47,105 nucleotides of DNA from JAXGQD01 sp964574395 (GTDB taxonomy: Bacteria > Bacillota > Clostridia > Saccharofermentanales > Fastidiosipilaceae): the NCBI GenBank assembly GCA_964574395.1, contig CAZNNL010000009.1:1-47105 (forward strand), given 5' to 3'. Both the position numbers and the translations under genes were made by a program. This document shows positions 1 through 8,314 of the stretch, piece after piece (position 1 is the stretch's first letter; each line of letters starts with the position of its first letter). Below the pieces are notes generated by a model that worked only from the letters and a program-made list of their open reading frames with translations, did no database searches and was not told the DNA's origin.

Positions 1-78
1 TGCGACTAATTTGGCACGGCGCCAAGGTTCACCGCCCCCAAATGCCAAATTTGCGACTAATTTGGCACGGGCTACACA
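1..78. mobile_element. End of an IS element (IS21-like multiple terminal repeats)
   Basis: A 19-bp direct repeat, TGCGACTAATTTGGCACGG, occurs at 1-19 and again at 52-70. Read inward from about 78 on the minus strand, the segment begins TGTGTAGCCCG, and IS21-family ends begin with TG and carry several internal copies of a roughly 20-bp unit. No transposase is visible because the element would extend left of the window. The end sits 12 bp beyond the hydF stop codon. Family assignment is inference from the terminal architecture only. Confidence 0.5.
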
Positions 79-90
79 CTCTGAAAAACC

Positions 91-1302
91 CTACAAGCCC
101 ACAGCGGCGACACTGCGTTCAAGGATGCCGCTGACGTAGGCGAGTACGGTGCCGTAGTTTGTCATGGGGACGCCGCGTTCTTCGGCGTAGAGGAAGCGGT
201 TCTTGAACTCCGTTGCGGTGATCATGCAACTGCCGCAGTGTACTACCAAAGCGTAGGGGCTGAGGTCGGATGGGAAGTCGCGACCGACGACGTATTCGAA
301 TACCAGGTTTTTGCCAGTTTTTTTGCGTAGTGCTGTAGGGATTTTTACACTACCAATGTCTTCGTGGCTTTTATTGTGGCTGCAAGCTTCGGCGATTAGA
401 ATTTTGTCACCGTCGACAAGTTTGTCGATGGCAGATACAGCGCTGACAAGCGAAGGAAATTGGCCTTTTTGCCGAGCCATTAATATAGAAAAAGACGTAA
501 GCGGGATGGACTCAGGAACGATTTTTGCAACTTCGTGGAAGGCTTGAGAGTCTGTGATTACCAAGTCAACTTTTGGCAATTCATCCAACACCTTAGCTAA
601 TTGTACTTCTGAGGTCATCATACATCGCACGCCAAGGTCTAAGGCGGCGCGTATGGTTTGTACTTGTGGCAAAATCAACCTGCCCTTTGGTGCCTCACTA
701 TCGATAGGGGCTACTAATACCACAGTATCTCCATAGGACAACAAGCCGTCCAAAAGACCTGCTTCGTCCACTTGCGTCTTCTTCAGTTGCTCGATTAATA
801 CCTGACGTAAAGCGCTGATGCTTGAATCTTCTTCTATAGAAACGAAAACTATGCCTGGATATTTATCCATCCATAGTTTGATTTCTTCTTGATTTAGCAG
901 GTCTGATTTGCTCATCAGTAGAAGGTGTGGAATCTCCTTGGAATCAAGTGTTCTTTTAAATTCCTGATAGGCATCTTCTTCGCGCGACACTTTGTCACCG
1001 AGCGCTGCGCCATCTAAGAGATAGAGGGCAAAGTCACTGCGATCTAAAACCTTATGGCTGCGTTTTATGCGTTCAGCACCCAGGCTACTCGTGTCGTTAA
1101 GGCCCGCTGTATCAACAAATACAACGGGGCCAAAGTCAAGAAGTTCGACAGCTTTTTGTACGGGGTCTGTGGTTGTACCAGAAATATCTGAGACTATTGA
1201 GACCTCGCTTCCACTAAGAGCATTGACCAAGGCCGACTTTCCAGCGTTTGTGCTTCCAAAAACTGTAATGTGGTGGCGATTGCTGATAGGTGTTTTTTGC
1301 AT
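91..1302 (-). CDS. hydF: [FeFe]-hydrogenase maturation GTPase HydF
   Basis: HydF is the cytoplasmic scaffold on which HydE and HydG assemble the 2Fe subcluster of the FeFe-hydrogenase H-cluster before transfer to HydA. The 403-residue protein has a TrmE-like GTPase domain: P-loop G-STNA-GKS at residues 16-23, G2 threonines around GTTTDP, DTAG (G3) and SKSD (G4). Near the C-terminus lie the cluster ligands of the family, a CSHN motif and an HCGSC motif about 50 residues later. Length is normal for HydF. AAGGA precedes the ATG. It follows hydG with 17 bp between them, so the two are surely co-transcribed. HydE is encoded separately near 27-28 kb, and no HydA is in the window. Confidence 0.96.
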   Translation of the reverse strand: MQKTPISNRHHITVFGSTNAGKSALVNALSGSEVSIVSDISGTTTDPVQKAVELLDFGPVVFVDTAGLNDTSSLGAERIKRSHKVLDRSDFALYLLDGAALGDKVSREEDAYQEFKRTLDSKEIPHLLLMSKSDLLNQEEIKLWMDKYPGIVFVSIEEDSSISALRQVLIEQLKKTQVDEAGLLDGLLSYGDTVVLVAPIDSEAPKGRLILPQVQTIRAALDLGVRCMMTSEVQLAKVLDELPKVDLVITDSQAFHEVAKIVPESIPLTSFSILMARQKGQFPSLVSAVSAIDKLVDGDKILIAEACSHNKSHEDIGSVKIPTALRKKTGKNLVFEYVVGRDFPSDLSPYALVVHCGSCMITATEFKNRFLYAEERGVPMTNYGTVLAYVSGILERSVAAVGL

Positions 1303-1319
1303 TCTAATAATTCCTTAAT

Positions 1320-2705
1320 TTATACAAACAAATCTCTTGCGCCGTTTTCTAGTTTCTTTAAGTTTTCTTCGACCAATAGACGGATTTTATCGTTTTCGAT
1401 TTTGGGCAGTTTGCTTGCAATGATGCGTTCGGCTTTTTCAGTGAATTCCGCATCACCATAGTCGAGTGAATACTCTTTGAGCGTCATGAGGGCGTTGGGC
1501 AGGCAGACGTTTTTGATATTGCCGGTTTTCGCCAATTGCATGAAACGATCGCCTGTACGGCCTTGACGATAGCAAGCGGTACAGAATGAGGGAACGAGGT
1601 CTTCGTCCATCAGCCAATGGATGACGTCTTGGGCGCTGCGTACGTCTGCGACATCAAACTGTGCCCCATGCTTCTCGCGTTTGCTGTAGCCGCCAACTTC
1701 AACTGAAGAACCGCCACTCACTTGTGAGATACCCATACGAATCAACTCTTTACGCATCGCGGCATCTTCACGTGTAGAAACAATCATGCCGGTGAAGGGG
1801 ACAGCCAAGCGCAGAATTGCCACGATTTTCTTAAACTCGTCATCGTTCAAGATGTGAGGATAATTGTGTAAATCGTTACCGGGTGCTTCACGAAGGCGAG
1901 GAACAGATATAGTATGGAAGCCTACATTAAACTTGTTTTCTAAGTGTTCATTGTGGAGCATTAAACCGAGCACTTCAAAGCGATAGTCGTAGAGCCCAAA
2001 CAGCACGCCTGCTCCAACGTCTTCGATACCAGCCTCCATGGCGCGATCAAAAGCCGTGCTATGGTACATGTAATCACTTTTAGGACCAGCCAAATGCACC
2101 TTCTCGTAACTAGGGCGATGGTAGCTCTCTTGGAATAAAATGTAGGTACCAATCTCAATGTCATGCAATTTTTTATAATCTTCCACCGAAGTAGCAGCAA
2201 TATTGACATTGACGCGACGAATCTCGCCATTCTCAAATTTCATATCGTAGATAGTGCGGATGCAATCCAAGATATAGTCGATTGAGCAATTCAGAGGGTC
2301 TTCGCCGGCTTCAAGCGCCAAGCGTTTGTGCCCCATTTTTTCCAAAATCTCTACTTCATGTCGCACTTCATCCATGGTCAGACGACGGCGGTCGAATTGA
2401 TTGTCTTCACGAAAGCCACAGTAATCACAACGATTGATACAATAATCGCTGACGTAGAGGGGGGCGAACAAAACGACGCGCTCTCCATAAATATGTTCTT
2501 TAATTTTTCCAGCTATAGCAAAAACCCTCTCCATGACCTGAGGATCTTCCGCCTGTAAGAGTGCAGCCACATCTTTGTGATTTAAGCCCTCGAAGCGCTC
2601 TGCTTTGGCTAGGATAGCATCTAGCTCTGCGGGGCTGGTATCTTTCGCCTCAGCCAAGAGACTGTTGATATAGTGTTCATCAATGAAAAACTTTTCTTCG
2701 GACAT
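1320..2705 (-). CDS. hydG: [FeFe]-hydrogenase maturation radical SAM enzyme HydG
   Basis: HydG cleaves tyrosine by radical SAM chemistry and builds an Fe(CO)2(CN) synthon for the hydrogenase H-cluster. The 461-residue protein shows the radical SAM cluster ligands C89-x3-C93-x2-C96 (CINRCDYC). Near the C-terminus is the HydG-specific second cluster, CTAC followed 22 residues later by a third Cys, with the QGRTGDRFM stretch. These C-terminal ligands separate HydG from the thiamine enzyme ThiH. The start has AAAGG just upstream. It is the middle gene of a TM1266-hydG-hydF unit. The role and call follow closely from motif content and neighbours. Confidence 0.96.
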   Translation of the reverse strand: MSEEKFFIDEHYINSLLAEAKDTSPAELDAILAKAERFEGLNHKDVAALLQAEDPQVMERVFAIAGKIKEHIYGERVVLFAPLYVSDYCINRCDYCGFREDNQFDRRRLTMDEVRHEVEILEKMGHKRLALEAGEDPLNCSIDYILDCIRTIYDMKFENGEIRRVNVNIAATSVEDYKKLHDIEIGTYILFQESYHRPSYEKVHLAGPKSDYMYHSTAFDRAMEAGIEDVGAGVLFGLYDYRFEVLGLMLHNEHLENKFNVGFHTISVPRLREAPGNDLHNYPHILNDDEFKKIVAILRLAVPFTGMIVSTREDAAMRKELIRMGISQVSGGSSVEVGGYSKREKHGAQFDVADVRSAQDVIHWLMDEDLVPSFCTACYRQGRTGDRFMQLAKTGNIKNVCLPNALMTLKEYSLDYGDAEFTEKAERIIASKLPKIENDKIRLLVEENLKKLENGARDLFV

Positions 2706-2719
2706 GGTTTTACCTTTCT

Positions 2720-2980
2720 TTAGCTCTCACTTATTTCTTTAGGAGAGATAGCTGTTTTTATCGTTACATCTTTTAGCTTGCCTAGTTGCCCCGTGAACGC
2801 ATTGATGCGATCCAAAGTACCGGAAACAACGATTGAAATAATGGCAACGCCAGCATTTTCAAGAGGTAAGCCCATGCGACCACGTACCAAATCTTTGTGT
2901 TCGGCGACGATTTCGTTAAATAGGGCTTGTGCTTGTTCAGGCTGGTCCAAAATGGCACTGATTACGGCGATACGTTGCAT
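2720..2980 (-). CDS. TM1266-type iron-only hydrogenase system regulator (ACT-like)
   Basis: An 86-residue protein starting MQRIAVIS. A good GGAGG lies 6 bases before this ATG, which is why the longer upstream reading frame is rejected. The size and the beta-alpha-beta pattern ending in LKDVTIKT match the small TM1266 family, an ACT-like fold commonly encoded beside hydE, hydF and hydG and annotated as a putative hydrogenase-system regulator; its biochemical role is not established. It is the first gene of the hydG-hydF unit, 14 bp before hydG. A terminator-like hairpin stands between any distal promoter and this gene (3003-3028). Confidence 0.85.
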   Translation of the reverse strand: MQRIAVISAILDQPEQAQALFNEIVAEHKDLVRGRMGLPLENAGVAIISIVVSGTLDRINAFTGQLGKLKDVTIKTAISPKEISES

Positions 2981-3002
2981 GAAATCCTCCGTGGATTTGG
3001 CC

Positions 3003-3028
3003 AAAAAAAGCAGGCTACGAAAGCCTGC
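3003..3028 (-). terminator. Intrinsic terminator or attenuator upstream of the hyd unit
   Basis: On the minus strand a 7-bp stem (GCAGGCT/AGCCTGC, plus-strand arms 3010-3016 and 3022-3028) with a 5-base loop is followed by seven T (3003-3009). It lies 23 bases before the start codon of the TM1266-like gene and 170 bases after the GNAT stop codon. It either ends the GNAT transcript or attenuates the hydrogenase-maturation unit. The 170-base stretch 3029-3197 contains no gene, and I recognised no riboswitch class in it. Confidence 0.65.
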
Positions 3029-3197
3029 GAAAATACTCTTGTCTATCGGCACAAAACAAATAAGAAAACTCATTTGCATAGTGGATTGCTTTATATTTAG
3101 GCATCTTTCGGATTAGGATGAGCTTTTCCGGCAGATCTTTATCAGCCCAAAGTCTACCACCATGCGTGGCGTGAGACAAGTCGGTTTCTTGTAAGTA

Positions 3198-3488
3198 TTA
3201 TTCCAAGTCTGTGCAGAGTAAATCTGCTAGTTCAGGGTTCTTGTCAAATTTTGCCTTGATAAATGAACAGACGGGGACAATTTTTACTTGCTCCTCTTTT
3301 GCGAAATCGATGATCGTCTCGAACAATTTCGTGCCTACACCTTTGCCGCCTAGTGAAGGATCCACAACCGTATGGTCCACCGCGATGACGCCGGCTTTGA
3401 CAGGCTTATACGTGATATATGCCAGAGGATTATCTTTCTCACCAATATAAAACATACCTTGTGCTTTTTTTATTAATAATTCTTCCAT
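3198..3488 (-). CDS. Small GNAT-fold N-acetyltransferase (YidJ/Gtn1-like)
   Basis: A 96-residue protein of the short GNAT subfamily. The acetyl-CoA binding loop is visible as VDPSLGGKGVGTKL (Q/R-x-x-G-x-G/A-like), preceded by the typical strand AVDHTVVDP and followed by the helix LFETIIDFAKEE and VPVCSFIKAKF. Such short GNATs are single-domain; their substrates are mostly unknown. GGAGGT lies 6 bases before the ATG. The gene is divergent from the sugar kinase at 3582 and upstream, on the same strand, of the hyd unit, but the terminator at 3003-3028 probably separates them. Confidence 0.85.
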   Translation of the reverse strand: MEELLIKKAQGMFYIGEKDNPLAYITYKPVKAGVIAVDHTVVDPSLGGKGVGTKLFETIIDFAKEEQVKIVPVCSFIKAKFDKNPELADLLCTDLE

Positions 3489-3541
3489 GAAGATACCTCC
3501 ATTTTTTCTTTAATTATAGCTTAAGATGCCTAAAAGTACGC

Positions 3542-3547
3542 TATAAT
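3542..3547 (+). promoter_or_regulatory. -10 box (TATAAT) for the sugar-kinase unit
   Basis: A perfect TATAAT lies 35 bases before the start codon of the FGGY kinase. No clear -35 box is seen at the right distance (CTTAAG-like sequence only), so an activator may be needed. The palindrome TTTTGGCAAAA (3547-3557) overlaps the predicted transcription start. Confidence 0.5.
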
Positions 3548-3581
3548 TTTGGCAAAAGCGTCACACGAAGGGAGAACCATT

Positions 3582-5066
3582 ATGGGCAAAATCATACTCG
3601 CGATTGACGTCGGAACGAGTGGTGTCAAAGCATCTTACATTGACGAAAATCTACTAGTTATTGCTGATACTACTGTTACTTACCCAACCCTTTATCCCCA
3701 AGCACATCAGGCGGAGCAAGACCCCAACGCGTGGTGGGCAGCAAGTGTCGAAGCAGTGAAATGGATTGCCGAAAAAGCACCCCAGGCACATGCGGACGTT
3801 GTCGGTATCGGGCTAAGCGGTCATATGCTTTGTCTTTTGCCAGTAGATGCCGAGGGAAACCCATTGTACAACGCCTTAATCCACAGCGATGGAAGGGCTC
3901 TCGATGAGAAAAATGAAATTGCTGAATGGATAGGTGAGGAGGCGCTTTACCACTTAACGGGCAATGTTTTGTCTGTAACGAGCCCACTGTGTAAAGCCTT
4001 ATGGTTCAAACGCAATGAGCGAGAACTGTATAATCAGACCGCCGCTTTCTTGCAATCCAAAGACTATCTTGTTATGCGTCTGACTGGCGGGCTTTTCTCA
4101 ACTGATTATTCCGATGCTTCACATGCGATGTTATTAGATTTGGCAAAACTTGACTATGCCTACGACTTATTGAATACATTAGGTTTGGATAGCGAAAAGT
4201 TTCCTAAATTATATAAGAGTCACGATATCGTCGGAGGCTTGTGTGAGGACGCTGCAAAGGAGCTTGGACTAGCTCCAGCAATACCAGTTACGGCTGGTGG
4301 CGGAGACGGTGCTTGTGGCAATGTTGGTGCTGGTTTAGTTGAAGCTGGTGATATTTACTGCTCACTTGGTACAACTGCGTGGATAGCCTTTAACTCTGAG
4401 GAACTGCTGGTAGATCCACAGCGACGTGTTTTCAACATCGTGTCTCTAGATGGGCATACCTGTGGCGTTTTTGGAACGACTGAAACCGCTGGACGTGCTA
4501 TCGATTGGGTTAAAGACTTGTTCGGTGTAGAGAGTTTTCAGGCCTTTGATGATGAGGCAAGTGCCATCCCCCCAGGCTCTGAAGGCTTGGTTTTCTTACC
4601 CTATTTAAGTGGTGAGCGTTCGCCCATTTTTGATGATTTGGCGAGAGGTGTTTATTTCGGTATGCGGATCGACCATGACAGGCGGCATTTTATTAGGGCT
4701 TCCATGGAAGGGGTTGCGATGGCGTTACAGAGCATATTGGAAGTTTCGGAAGATTTTTGCCAAAAAGATCAGCTAAAAATAATAGGTGGTGGAGCGAAAT
4801 CGGAACTCTGGCGCACTATAATCGCAGATGTTTGTATGCGGAATATCGCAGAATTATCCGTCCCTGCAAGTGCAGCAACATCTTTAGGTGCAGCTATTGC
4901 CGCAGGTGTAGGAACTGGAGTATTCTCATCTTATGTTTCTGCCGCGGAAAAAATTACTGTCAAACGCGTGACGGCGTACGACCCTGAGCGTGCCAAGGAA
5001 TATGAGGCGAACAAACGCAAGTACGCTGCGCTGTATCCGGCAATAAAAGATATCTACCGCATGTGA
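3582..5066 (+). CDS. FGGY-family carbohydrate kinase (xylulokinase-like)
   Basis: It phosphorylates a ketose or polyol with ATP in the cytoplasm. The 494-residue protein has the FGGY layout: N-terminal phosphate-binding DVGTSGVKAS, the substrate region GIGLSGHM, the catalytic-Asp segment HSDGRALDE, then in the second half the nucleotide-binding GGGDGACGNVGAG, CSLGTTAW and GGGAKSELW motifs. Length matches xylulokinases, but GHM in place of the usual GQMHG of XylB means the substrate could be another ketose. The internal ATG is chosen because AAGGGAG stands in front of it and the conserved fold starts here. Followed after 71 bp by a Na+-pump subunit, so the operon partner is unusual. Confidence 0.85.
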   Translation: MGKIILAIDVGTSGVKASYIDENLLVIADTTVTYPTLYPQAHQAEQDPNAWWAASVEAVKWIAEKAPQAHADVVGIGLSGHMLCLLPVDAEGNPLYNALIHSDGRALDEKNEIAEWIGEEALYHLTGNVLSVTSPLCKALWFKRNERELYNQTAAFLQSKDYLVMRLTGGLFSTDYSDASHAMLLDLAKLDYAYDLLNTLGLDSEKFPKLYKSHDIVGGLCEDAAKELGLAPAIPVTAGGGDGACGNVGAGLVEAGDIYCSLGTTAWIAFNSEELLVDPQRRVFNIVSLDGHTCGVFGTTETAGRAIDWVKDLFGVESFQAFDDEASAIPPGSEGLVFLPYLSGERSPIFDDLARGVYFGMRIDHDRRHFIRASMEGVAMALQSILEVSEDFCQKDQLKIIGGGAKSELWRTIIADVCMRNIAELSVPASAATSLGAAIAAGVGTGVFSSYVSAAEKITVKRVTAYDPERAKEYEANKRKYAALYPAIKDIYRM

Positions 5067-5137
5067 ATTAATAGTAAAAGCATAATGTGAAATGCATGAG
5101 TGTGAAACATGGGAATTGAAAAAGAGGAGAAGAAGGT

Positions 5138-6253
5138 ATGCAAATATTAGAACGCCTAGCCGTGGGGTTTATAGGCTTTACTTGGCAGCATGGAGTGATG
5201 CTGTTGATTGGCGCTTTGCTGATTTGGTTGGCTATCAAGAAAGAGTATGAGCCGATGCTGCTTTTGCCCATGGGATTTGGTGCCATCATGACCAATATTC
5301 CTGGTTCTTACGCTATCGGTGAACATGGGTTTTTGACAGTGCTCTACGATTTTGGTATAGCGAATGAATTGTTTCCTATCCTCATTTTTATCGGCGTCGG
5401 CGCGATGATTGATTTTGGTCCGCTCCTGAAGCAGCCTGTCATGCTCTTTTTCGGTGCGGCAGCTCAGCTTGGGATTTTTATGGCTATGTTGCTTGCTGCG
5501 GTAAGCGGGATGTTTACTATCCAGGAAGCGGCTGCAATCGGCATTATTGGTGCTGCGGATGGGCCGACATCTATTTTCGTCGGTCAGCTATTTGCTCCGC
5601 GTTATTTTGGTGCTATCGCCGTGGCTGCATACTCTTATATGTCGCTCGTTCCGATTATTCAGCCTCCTGTTATTAAAGCGCTCACAACCAAAGAGGAGCG
5701 CCGCATTCGCATGGATCAAGATTTTGACGCCCAAGTTTCTCAGAAAGTAAAAATTCTTTTTCCCATCATTGTGACGGTGGTCGCCGGCTTTGTGGCGCCT
5801 ATTTCTGTCCCGCTCATAGGCGGTCTGATGTTTGGTAATTTGGTGCGCGAGTGTGGTGTGCTTGAGCGACTTTCGCAGACTGCTCAGAACGAACTTTCCA
5901 ATCTTGTGACCTTGCTCCTGGGCATTACCATTGGTTCAACGATGACCGCGAAGGATTTCGTGCAAGTGAATACCATGCTCATTATGGGTATTGGTTTATT
6001 GGCTTTTGTGTTTGATACGGCGGGCGGGGTTCTTTTCGCCAAACTCGTGAATTTGTTCTTGAAACGTAAAATTAATCCTATCGTGGGTGCTTGCGGTATT
6101 TCTGCCTTTCCTATGTCGGCCCGTGTCGCACAAAAAGTTGCTCAGGAAGAAGATCCGACCAACTTCATTTTGATGCCGGCTATTGGCGCGAATGTCGCTG
6201 GTCAAATCGGTTCTATTATTGCAGGGGCCATCGTGCTCGCTGTCTTGAGTTGA
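5138..6253 (+). CDS. Sodium-translocating decarboxylase beta subunit (OadB/GcdB family)
   Basis: A 371-residue integral membrane protein with about nine or more hydrophobic segments. It carries the family hallmarks: GAADGPTSIFVG around residue 145, containing the Na+-binding Asp, and near the C-terminus GACGISAFPMSARV plus GANVAGQIGS. Beta subunits couple decarboxylation of a carboxybiotin carrier to Na+ export. AGAGGAGAAGG precedes the ATG. The only partner here is the small gene at 6267; no carboxyltransferase alpha subunit or biotin carrier is in the window, so it must use subunits encoded elsewhere or do something else. Confidence 0.92.
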   Translation: MQILERLAVGFIGFTWQHGVMLLIGALLIWLAIKKEYEPMLLLPMGFGAIMTNIPGSYAIGEHGFLTVLYDFGIANELFPILIFIGVGAMIDFGPLLKQPVMLFFGAAAQLGIFMAMLLAAVSGMFTIQEAAAIGIIGAADGPTSIFVGQLFAPRYFGAIAVAAYSYMSLVPIIQPPVIKALTTKEERRIRMDQDFDAQVSQKVKILFPIIVTVVAGFVAPISVPLIGGLMFGNLVRECGVLERLSQTAQNELSNLVTLLLGITIGSTMTAKDFVQVNTMLIMGIGLLAFVFDTAGGVLFAKLVNLFLKRKINPIVGACGISAFPMSARVAQKVAQEEDPTNFILMPAIGANVAGQIGSIIAGAIVLAVLS

Positions 6254-6266
6254 GGAGGTAATGCGC

Positions 6267-6464
6267 ATGTTTTTACAATTTATTTCGGCAAAACTAGTCC
6301 ACCCTCCCGAACACTTCGAAGCCTTGTTCGGTACCGACAGCCTCGTACTACAAGCCCTCCAAGTCATGGGCTATGGTGTCGCTGCTGTCTTCTTGGTCCT
6401 TGCCATCTTCTTTGGCATAGTCTCAGCCATGAAGAAGCTGTGGCCAGCGGACGTAGAGCAATGA
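6267..6464 (+). CDS. Small membrane protein, gamma-subunit-like (OadG-type) partner
   Basis: A 65-residue protein with one hydrophobic helix (roughly ALQVMGYGVAAVFLVLAIFF) followed by a short basic and acidic tail. OadG-type gamma subunits are small, single-span proteins encoded next to OadB; this one is shorter and less distinctive. GAGGAGGT lies 7 bases before this ATG, while the alternative ATG at 6261 is only 1-2 bases away, so 6267 is preferred. Its stop overlaps the start of the next gene (ATGA), implying translational coupling. The assignment rests mainly on position and topology. Confidence 0.6.
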   Translation: MFLQFISAKLVHPPEHFEALFGTDSLVLQALQVMGYGVAAVFLVLAIFFGIVSAMKKLWPADVEQ

Positions 6465-7162
6465 GCAGGTCTGACGTTATCAAGAGGGTTCATGAGGGGC
6501 TTTTGGCGCTTCAAGATGTGAAGTATCAGGCCTTCATTCAGAAGCTGGTGCCTAATCTTGCGGCAGAAGTCTTTATTGGCGTGCGTACTCCAGCGTTGAG
6601 AGCGTTTACTAAAGCGTTTCAAAATGAAGGGGAGGAAGCTGTCGCGACGTTTTTGGCTAACTTGCCGCATACCTATTACGAAGAAAACCAGATGCATGGC
6701 TATATACTTGAAGGGATTAAGGACTTCGATACTGCCTTAAAGCATCTTGAAGCTTTTCTTCCCTTTATTGATAATTGGGCCACTTGTGATCAAAGAGCAC
6801 CTAAGGTTTTTGCAAAACATACGGATGTTGTTTTTGAAAAAATCAAACTGTGGTTAACGTCTGAACACCCCTATACTGTGCGCTATGCGATTGGGCTCCT
6901 AATGAATAATTATTTGGGTAAAGCGTTCTCTCCAGAAGTCCTTGAGCTAGTAGCGGCTGTGGAATCTGACGAATACTACGTCAAAATGATGATTGCTTGG
7001 TTTTTCTGTGAGGCTCTTATTAAGCAATATGATTCGGCATTGCCTTATTTACTCGAGCAAAGCTTGGAAAAGTGGACGCATAATAAAACAATCCAAAAAG
7101 CCGTTGAGAGCCGGCAGTTTAGTGACGAGACAAAAACGTATTTTAGGACGCTAAAAATCTGA
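6461..7162 (+). CDS. DNA alkylation repair protein, AlkD-like HEAT-repeat glycosylase
   Basis: A 233-residue all-helical protein. The family signature is clear: VRTPALRAFTK, the stretch LPHTYYEENQMHG, and FIDNWATCDQ with the Trp-Asp pair used by AlkD to recognise and excise alkylated bases such as 3- and 7-methyl purines. The first ATG of the family overlaps the stop of the preceding small membrane gene, so no strong ribosome site is needed. Being coupled to a Na+-pump gene pair is odd for a repair enzyme. Ends 5 bp from the end of the convergent DeoR regulator. Confidence 0.88.
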   Translation: MSRSDVIKRVHEGLLALQDVKYQAFIQKLVPNLAAEVFIGVRTPALRAFTKAFQNEGEEAVATFLANLPHTYYEENQMHGYILEGIKDFDTALKHLEAFLPFIDNWATCDQRAPKVFAKHTDVVFEKIKLWLTSEHPYTVRYAIGLLMNNYLGKAFSPEVLELVAAVESDEYYVKMMIAWFFCEALIKQYDSALPYLLEQSLEKWTHNKTIQKAVESRQFSDETKTYFRTLKI

Positions 7163-7167
7163 AATTT

Positions 7168-7926
7168 TTATAACAGCTCCACGCGAAAGCGCCGCATCAG
7201 CTTGGCATAGGATTCGGGTAGTGTTTGGTCGGTAATGAGCACATCGATGTCCTTGGCTTTGGCAAAAGTATACGGCATAGAATAGTTCAACTTGCTGACA
7301 TCCATCAGACAGACGACTTTTTGAGCTTTGCGAATAATCAGTTTCTTTAACTCTGCTTCCTGATAATCTCCACACGTGAAGCCATTCTTCAAAGAACAAG
7401 CAGAAGCCCCAATAAATGCGATGTCGATGTTGATTGCTTTAATATAGGAGCGCGCGTTGTTTCCGGATAAAGAGAAGGTGTCACGGTTAAGTTGGCCACC
7501 TGTCAGATTGACACGGATATTGTGATTGTTCGCCAAGGCAAGCGCAACATAAGGCGCGGGTGTCAAGACGAAAATATTGTTGTTCGGTAGATTAGAGGCG
7601 AGTTGCACACAAGTAGTTCCCGCATCGATATAAATTGAACGCGCTTCGCTGGCAATCAGCACTGCCTTGTCTGCGATAATTTGTTTACTCTGCGAGCGTT
7701 CTGTGGCCCTCTGCGTATACGCAGCTTCTTTAATAATGGCTTGATTGGATAGTGGTCTGGCACCACCGCGGAAACGTTGAATCTGTGCATTCTTTTCTAA
7801 CTGGTCCAAATCCCGCCTAATGGTCATGCTGGAAACATCTGGAAAAAGCGCGAACAATTCCACAAGTGAAACATCACCTTTTTCCATGATGTATTCCAAT
7901 AAGGTATTTTGTCTTTCTTGTAACAT
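7168..7926 (-). CDS. DeoR/GlpR-family sugar-responsive transcriptional regulator
   Basis: A 252-residue repressor-type protein. An N-terminal winged helix carries the DeoR signature SSMTIRRDLDQLEKN (residues about 31-45) and the RFRGGA wing. The C-terminal sugar-phosphate sensor domain contains IYIDAGTTCVQLA, LTPAPYVALAL, LTGGQLNRDT and FIGASAC. The family binds phosphorylated sugars released by the pathway it controls. It is divergent from the zinc dehydrogenase at 8315, so it most likely controls the sugar locus and perhaps itself through the 388-bp gap between them. AGGAGCAAGG precedes the ATG. Confidence 0.9.
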   Translation of the reverse strand: MLQERQNTLLEYIMEKGDVSLVELFALFPDVSSMTIRRDLDQLEKNAQIQRFRGGARPLSNQAIIKEAAYTQRATERSQSKQIIADKAVLIASEARSIYIDAGTTCVQLASNLPNNNIFVLTPAPYVALALANNHNIRVNLTGGQLNRDTFSLSGNNARSYIKAINIDIAFIGASACSLKNGFTCGDYQEAELKKLIIRKAQKVVCLMDVSKLNYSMPYTFAKAKDIDVLITDQTLPESYAKLMRRFRVELL

Positions 7927-8103
7927 GGCCTTGCTCCTGATTATTTTTTTTTATTTAATTTTATAAAACAATTTATTTGGCAAAAATATTAATAAAATGA
8001 TGTGAAATTTACAGAGTAAACGCGTGTTAAATTCGCAGTTCATGCTCTGATTATCATCTTATCATAGACAATCAAGCCTTGGAAATCAGTTTGAAAAATG
8101 TTC

Positions 8104-8117
8104 TGTAAGCACTGACA
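8104..8117 (+). promoter_or_regulatory. Candidate CcpA cre site
   Basis: TGTAAGCACTGACA fits the catabolite-repression consensus TGWNANCGNTNWCA with a single mismatch (A for G in the central CG). It lies between the divergent DeoR gene and the sugar locus, a logical place for glucose repression. The same stretch forms an imperfect hairpin with GCTTTACAG at 8123-8131. A one-mismatch match can arise by chance. Confidence 0.35.
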
Positions 8118-8225
8118 ACAAGGCTTTACAGGAATACGAATGAGTGGAGGTAGTTTTGCCAAAAATGTACAAATTCGAAAAGTAATTTTTCATTTTATTT
8201 TGTAAGTGACGATGTTAAAATGAAC

Positions 8226-8260
8226 ACAAATTGACATTTGTCAGCTAAAAATCGAAAAAT
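8226..8260 (+). promoter_or_regulatory. Candidate promoter with overlapping operator for the sugar locus
   Basis: A perfect -35 box TTGACA (8231-8236) is followed after 18 bases by AAAAAT (8255-8260), a 4/6 match to TATAAT. The -35 lies within an inverted repeat ACAAAT-tgac-ATTTGT (8226-8241), a plausible DeoR operator. The whole gap 7927-8314 has no gene. Besides the two sites listed it holds octamer copies at 7978 and 8154, and a short GGCTT/AAGCC hairpin near 8262-8275. Confidence 0.45.
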
Positions 8261-8314
8261 AGGCTTAAAAAAGCCATAAAGACTTCTGTAAAGAAGAGAA
8301 AGCAGGATTCTGAT

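Noticed and set aside
2981..3079. Longer start for the TM1266-like gene
   Set aside because: The extra 33 codons include the terminator hairpin and lack a ribosome site; a GGAGG precedes the inner ATG.
8147..8212. 21-codon ORF (MSGGSFAKNV...) in the DeoR-dehydrogenase gap
   Set aside because: No ribosome site in front, very short, and it overlaps likely promoter elements; treated as chance.
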